A stretch of 8,690 nt of DNA from Zeimonas sp039807785 (GTDB lineage Bacteria > Pseudomonadota > Gammaproteobacteria > Burkholderiales > Burkholderiaceae_E): assembly GCA_039807785.1 (NCBI GenBank), contig JBDHRX010000122.1:1-8690 (forward strand), in the 5' to 3' direction. Shown here one piece after another: positions 5,638-8,690 of this stretch (positions within the stretch are counted from its first letter, which is position 1; each line of letters begins with the position of its first letter). Under the pieces are notes generated by a model. The model saw nothing but the letters and a program-made list of their open reading frames with translations, had not been told where the DNA came from and made no database searches. Both the position numbers and the translations under genes were made by a program.

Positions 5638-5691
5638 GGCAGGCTTACCGAGGCAGGCTTATTGAGGGGGGCTTACCGAGGCAGGCTTGCC
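5636..5691 (+). repeat. 14-base tandem repeat, four copies, starting in the hpaI stop codon
   Basis: Four head-to-tail units are seen: GAGGCAGGCTTACC (5636-5649), GAGGCAGGCTTATT (5650-5663), GAGGGGGGCTTACC (5664-5677) and GAGGCAGGCTTGCC (5678-5691). A fifth, strongly decayed unit may follow. The first unit begins at the second base of the hpaI TGA. The array lies in the 121-base gap between the converging hpaI and SDR genes and encodes no protein. Confidence 0.9.
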
Positions 5692-5702
5692 GCGGCGAGC
5701 CA

Positions 5703-5760
5703 CCGCAGCGAGCTGCGGAGACGGCTCCCGAGACCCCTGCCGGAGCGACGCTGCGGCGTC
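5703..5760. other. Two short hairpins between converging genes
   Basis: CCGCAG (5703-5708) pairs with CTGCGG (5713-5718) around CGAG. GACGC (5747-5751) pairs with GCGTC (5756-5760) and reaches into the SDR stop codon. Neither has a T tract. They are the only candidates for stopping transcription from either side of this convergent junction, and the support is weak. Confidence 0.3.
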
Positions 5761-6514
5761 AGTGCTCGCGGATGTCGTCGATCTCGCGTTCGCCGAAGGC
5801 GTCGCCGGCCAGATGGGCGAGGATGCGCGCCGCGACCGCTTCCGGCGCGCCGAGCGCACCTTCGGCCGCGAGCTGCCGGAAGCGCTCGACCGCCGGGAAG
5901 TCGTCCGGATCGGTGGCGCGGATCGTCGCCTGCATGGCGGTCTCGACCACTCCCGGCGCCAGCGCGCACACGCGCGGCGCGTTCGGGCGGCCGGCATGCT
6001 CGGCGGCGATGCAGCGCGTGAACATGTCGAGCGCCGCCTTGCCGCTGCAGTAGGCCGACCAGCCGGCCATCGGATGGCGCGCCGCGCCCGACGAGATGTT
6101 CAGCACGCGGCGCTCGACGCCGGAGGCGGCGGTCGCGGCCAGGAACGCCGCGGTGAGCAGCATCGCCGAGCCCAGGTTGACCTGCAGCGCGACGGCGAGC
6201 GAAGCCGCGGCGAGCGATTCGACACGGCCGATCGGCTCGATCACGCCGGCGTTGTTGATCAGCACGAAGCGGGACGCGTCCGATGCCGCGCGCAGCAGCG
6301 CGCCCAGCTCGCGCGCGAGCCGCTCGGTGGCCGCCGCGTCGGCGAGGTCGTGCATCCGGTAGTCGAGGGGTGCCCCGAGCGCGCGTGCGCGCGCCGCGAG
6401 CGGCGCGTTCGGCGCACGGGCGATGCACACCAGCCGCCGTTGCGGCGCCAGCAACTGCTCGGCCATGGCCGCGCCCAGCCCGCGCGAGGCCCCGGTCAGG
6501 ATCACGTATTCCAT
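5759..6514 (-). CDS. Short-chain dehydrogenase/reductase of unknown substrate
   Basis: This is a 251-residue classical SDR with a Rossmann fold. The cofactor motif is TGASRGLG (7-14), and NNAG lies at 87-90. The catalytic set is N113, S142, Y155 and K159 (the last two within SAYCSGK), so it should be active. The arginine at 33 (CIAR) after the second strand hints at NADPH, which is inference. The start MEYVILTGASRGLG is reminiscent of the sepiapterin/benzil reductase-like branch, but I cannot name a substrate. GGAGG lies six bases before the ATG, and the start is 13 bases after the panB stop, so it is the third gene of the desaturase-panB operon. The frame stays open upstream to 6823 inside panB, which is only a G+C effect; the ribosome site and the SDR N terminus fix the start at 6514. 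Confidence 0.88.
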   Translation of the reverse strand: MEYVILTGASRGLGAAMAEQLLAPQRRLVCIARAPNAPLAARARALGAPLDYRMHDLADAAATERLARELGALLRAASDASRFVLINNAGVIEPIGRVESLAAASLAVALQVNLGSAMLLTAAFLAATAASGVERRVLNISSGAARHPMAGWSAYCSGKAALDMFTRCIAAEHAGRPNAPRVCALAPGVVETAMQATIRATDPDDFPAVERFRQLAAEGALGAPEAVAARILAHLAGDAFGEREIDDIREH

Positions 6515-6527
6515 CGGCCGCCTCCGG

Positions 6528-7349
6528 TCAGTAGCCGTGCTCGGGCCCCGGAAAGCTGCGCGCCTTGACCGCGTCGCGGTACGCCTCGACGGCGGCGCGC
6601 ACGCTGCCGGCGCCGTCCATGAAGTTGCGTACGAAGCGCGGCCTGCGTCCCGGGTAGACGTCGAGCATGTCGTGCAGCACCAGCACCTGCCCGGAACATC
6701 CGGCGCCCGCGCCGATGCCGATGGTCGGGATCGACAGCCGCCGCGTGACCTCCTCGGCGAGCGCCGCCGGCACCATCTCGAGGACCAGCATCGTCGCGCC
6801 GGCCTCCTGCAGCGCGAGCGCATCGGCGATCAGCCGCTTGGCGGCCTCGGGCGTGCGGCCCTGGATCCGGTAGCCGCCCAGCGCGAATACCGATTGCGGC
6901 GTCAGGCCCAGGTGGGCGCAGACCGGGATCCCGGCGCGCGTCAGCACCGCGACCGTCGGCGCGAGCCAGGCACCGCCCTCGATCTTGACCATCCTCGCCC
7001 CGGCCTGCATCAGCCGGGCCGCGTTGGCGAACGCGGCCTCGGCGCCGGTCTGGTAGGTCGCGAACGGCATGTCGGCGATGATCCAGGCGTGGCGCGCGCC
7101 GCGCGCCACGCAGCCGGTGTGGTAGGCGACCTCGTCGAGGGTGACCGGCAGGGTCGACTCGTGGCCCTGCACCACCATGCCGAGCGAATCGCCGATCAAC
7201 AGGCATTCGATGCCCACCGAGTCGAGCAGCGCCGCGAAGCTGGCGTCGTAGCAGGTCAGCATCGCGATCGGCTCGCCGCGCGCGTGCAGCTCGGCGAGAT
7301 GGGGCAGGCTGACCGGCTTGCGGGCGGTGTCGGCGGGATGGACGCTCAT
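6528..7349 (-). CDS. panB: 3-methyl-2-oxobutanoate hydroxymethyltransferase (PanB)
   Basis: PanB transfers a hydroxymethyl group from 5,10-methylene-tetrahydrofolate to 2-oxoisovalerate, making ketopantoate for pantothenate and CoA. The 273-residue protein is complete and folds as a TIM barrel. Visible motifs are MLTCYDASFA (30-39), LIGDSLGMVVQGHEST (51-66) with metal ligand D54, IADMPFATYQ (91-100) with D93, VKIEGG (121-126) with K123 and E125, AHLGLTPQS (145-153), the catalytic E191 in LVLEMVP, and IPTIGIGAG (207-215). The ribosome site is weak (CGGAT about six bases before the ATG). It follows the desaturase by 34 bases with no visible terminator. panC, its usual partner, is not adjacent. 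Confidence 0.97.
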   Translation of the reverse strand: MSVHPADTARKPVSLPHLAELHARGEPIAMLTCYDASFAALLDSVGIECLLIGDSLGMVVQGHESTLPVTLDEVAYHTGCVARGARHAWIIADMPFATYQTGAEAAFANAARLMQAGARMVKIEGGAWLAPTVAVLTRAGIPVCAHLGLTPQSVFALGGYRIQGRTPEAAKRLIADALALQEAGATMLVLEMVPAALAEEVTRRLSIPTIGIGAGAGCSGQVLVLHDMLDVYPGRRPRFVRNFMDGAGSVRAAVEAYRDAVKARSFPGPEHGY

Positions 7350-7383
7350 CGTGATCCGGCGCGAAGAAGGGGCGATGCCGGCG

Positions 7384-8589
7384 TCAGGCCGCGTAGGAAC
7401 GCAGCCGCAACGCCAGCTCCTGCAGGGCGCGCACGCCGCTGGCCTCGGCGCGCTGGCACCACTGCTGCAGATGCGCCAGCAACTGGTCGCGGCTCAGGCT
7501 CGAGCGCTCCCAGACCGCGGCGAGCTCGCGACGCATCTCGACCAGCTTGCGCAGGCGCTCACTGGCGGCGAAGATCTCGCCCAGCCGCGCGCGGTGCTGG
7601 TCGCTCCAGCGGGCCGCGTCGAGATGCAGCCAGCGGCGCGCCGACGCGACCAGGGTGCTCTCCGGGCGGTCGAGCCGGGACAGGCGCAGCGCCTCCTCGG
7701 CGCAGACGCGCCGCAGCGACCGCGCGTACTGCGCCATCACGTCGTAGCGGTGCGCGATCACCGCCTGCAGCGTCTCGTGGTCGACGACCGGCTTGGCGGC
7801 GGCGAAGCGCGGCTTCGGCGCCACGCGGCGCACGCTGGCCAGGCGCAGCATCGACAGCAGGCGGATGTACATCCAGCCGATGTCGAACTCGTACCACTTG
7901 ACCGACAGCTTCGCCGAGCTGGCATAGGTGTGGTGGTTGTTGTGCAGCTCTTCGCCGCCGATCAGGATGCCCCAGGGCAGGATGTTGGTGCTCGCGTCGG
8001 GGCAATCGAAGTTGCGGTAGCCGCGCGCATGGCCCAGCCCGTTGATCACGCCGGCCGCCAGCACCGGGATCCAGAGCATCTGCACGCCGAATACCGCCAG
8101 GCCGATCGCGCCGAACAGCAGCACGTCGAGCGCCAGCGTGATCCCGATCCCGAGCAGCGTGTGGCGCGCATAGAGCACGCGCTCGATCCGGTCGTCCGGG
8201 CAGCCGTGTCCGTACTTGCGCACGGTCTCGGCGTCGGCCGCCTCGGCGCGATACAGCTCGGTTCCCTCGAGCAGCACCTTGCGCAGGCCCCAGCGCGCCG
8301 GGCTGTGCGGATCCTCGTCGGTCTCGCACCTGGCATGGTGCTTGCGATGCACGGCGGCCCACTCGCGGGTGACCATGCCCGTCGTCAGCCACAGCCAGAA
8401 CCGGAAGAAATGCGCCGCGGCCGGATGCAGGTCGAGCGCGCGATGCGCCTGGCAGCGGTGCAGGTAGACCGTGACCGCCACGATCGTGACATGGGTGACG
8501 ACCAGCGTATAGGCGAGGATCTGCCACCAGGCCGCCCCGAGCAGACCCCGGTCGAGGAACGCGAGAACGGCGTGAACGGAATCCGGCAA
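7384..8589 (-). CDS. Membrane fatty-acid (acyl-CoA) desaturase with long C-terminal extension
   Basis: This is a di-iron integral membrane desaturase that should insert a double bond, probably at delta-9, into saturated acyl chains. From the TTG start it has 401 residues. Hydrophobic segments lie near 24-43, 62-73 and 144-182. The three histidine boxes are HRCQAH (44-49), HRKHH (81-85) and ELHNNHH (214-220), with a further NGLGHARGYRNF (183-194). The desaturase core ends near 255. The remaining ~130 residues are soluble, Arg/Glu/Leu-rich and helical, with W/R motifs that look like the tail of ISL3-family transposases. A GTG at 8640 would add 17 residues, but it lies nine bases after a TAGAAT box, while TTG 8589 has a perfect AGGAGG eight bases upstream, so I prefer TTG. 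It leads the operon with panB and the SDR. Confidence 0.9.
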   Translation of the reverse strand: MPDSVHAVLAFLDRGLLGAAWWQILAYTLVVTHVTIVAVTVYLHRCQAHRALDLHPAAAHFFRFWLWLTTGMVTREWAAVHRKHHARCETDEDPHSPARWGLRKVLLEGTELYRAEAADAETVRKYGHGCPDDRIERVLYARHTLLGIGITLALDVLLFGAIGLAVFGVQMLWIPVLAAGVINGLGHARGYRNFDCPDASTNILPWGILIGGEELHNNHHTYASSAKLSVKWYEFDIGWMYIRLLSMLRLASVRRVAPKPRFAAAKPVVDHETLQAVIAHRYDVMAQYARSLRRVCAEEALRLSRLDRPESTLVASARRWLHLDAARWSDQHRARLGEIFAASERLRKLVEMRRELAAVWERSSLSRDQLLAHLQQWCQRAEASGVRALQELALRLRSYAA

Positions 8590-8597
8590 GGGGAGCG

Positions 8598-8603
8598 CCT
8601 CCT
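8598..8603 (-). promoter_or_regulatory. Strong ribosome binding site deciding the desaturase start
   Basis: AGGAGG on the minus strand is followed by eight bases and an in-frame TTG at 8589. No comparable site precedes the GTG at 8640. The protein beginning MPDSVHAVLAFLD also fits the short N terminus expected of this desaturase group. Confidence 0.7.
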
Positions 8604-8649
8604 GGGGTGCATCGTCCGGAGCGGTGGCCCCGCCCGGCACGGCGGCCCG

Positions 8650-8655
8650 ATTCTA
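8650..8655 (-). promoter_or_regulatory. Candidate -10 box of the desaturase-panB-SDR operon
   Basis: TAGAAT on the minus strand matches the -10 consensus at five of six positions and predicts a start near 8643, giving a leader of about 54 bases before the TTG start. The hexamer 17 bases upstream (CTCGCG) is not a -35 element, so support is limited. The same TAGAAT box precedes fkpB. Confidence 0.4.
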
Positions 8656-8690
8656 CCCTCCGGGGCCGGCCGCGCGAGCGATGGCGCGCG

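Noticed and set aside
5636..5691. CRISPR-like array
   Set aside because: Units are 14 bases, head to tail with no spacers, and no cas gene is near; it is a simple tandem repeat.
6515..6823. N-terminal extension of the SDR frame to 354 residues
   Set aside because: It would overlap panB by about 300 bases, and the extra residues are Arg/Ser/Cys-rich. The ATG at 6514 has a GGAGG and begins a normal SDR N terminus.
6423..7901. 492-codon open frame on the plus strand opposite the SDR, panB and desaturase genes
   Set aside because: Same G+C artefact; it covers parts of three genes with diagnostic motifs on the other strand.

Overview
The window is about 70% G+C with tightly packed genes. It reads as chromosomal DNA of a betaproteobacterium, most likely Burkholderiales; the genus cannot be fixed from this stretch. 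The evidence is the fkpB-ispH pair, the radC-rpmB-rpmG order, a zinc-ligand-free L33 of the type with KIKLES and FYTTTKNKR, and a desaturase with a long C-terminal extension. No phage, integrase, insertion sequence or CRISPR array is visible.

Left part (1-2345). A tRNA-Thr(CGU) gene with encoded CCA runs rightward and is closed by a strong hairpin terminator. Facing it, on the minus strand, is a two-gene operon fkpB-ispH (FKBP-type prolyl isomerase, then the last enzyme of the MEP isoprenoid pathway). Divergent from fkpB is radC, for which a TTG start gives the normal family length. fkpB has a TAGAAT box six bases before its ATG and no Shine-Dalgarno, which suggests a leaderless mRNA.

Middle (2346-3060). 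A good sigma70 promoter drives rpmB (L28) and rpmG (L33). Two perfect 10-bp palindromes overlap its -10 box and start point, and a 7-bp hairpin sits next to the rpmB Shine-Dalgarno. A 14-base repeat lies between the two genes, and an intrinsic terminator follows rpmG.

Right of centre (3110-5637). Three plus-strand genes form an operon: a single-domain FAA-hydrolase-family protein, an HpaH-type 2-oxo-hept-4-ene-1,7-dioate hydratase (overlapping ATGA junction) and an HpaI-type class II aldolase. Together they look like the lower end of the homoprotocatechuate meta-cleavage route. The ring-cleavage dioxygenase, semialdehyde dehydrogenase and isomerase genes are not present. A four-copy 14-base tandem repeat starts inside the hpaI stop codon.

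Right end (5759-8690). A minus-strand operon runs desaturase, panB, SDR: a membrane fatty-acid desaturase, ketopantoate hydroxymethyltransferase (pantothenate and CoA synthesis) and a short-chain dehydrogenase of unknown substrate. The desaturase carries about 130 extra C-terminal residues that resemble the tail of ISL3-family transposases; this is the most curious protein feature in the window. Most of the window is ordinary housekeeping and catabolic content, and I did not find a clear new defence or mobile system.
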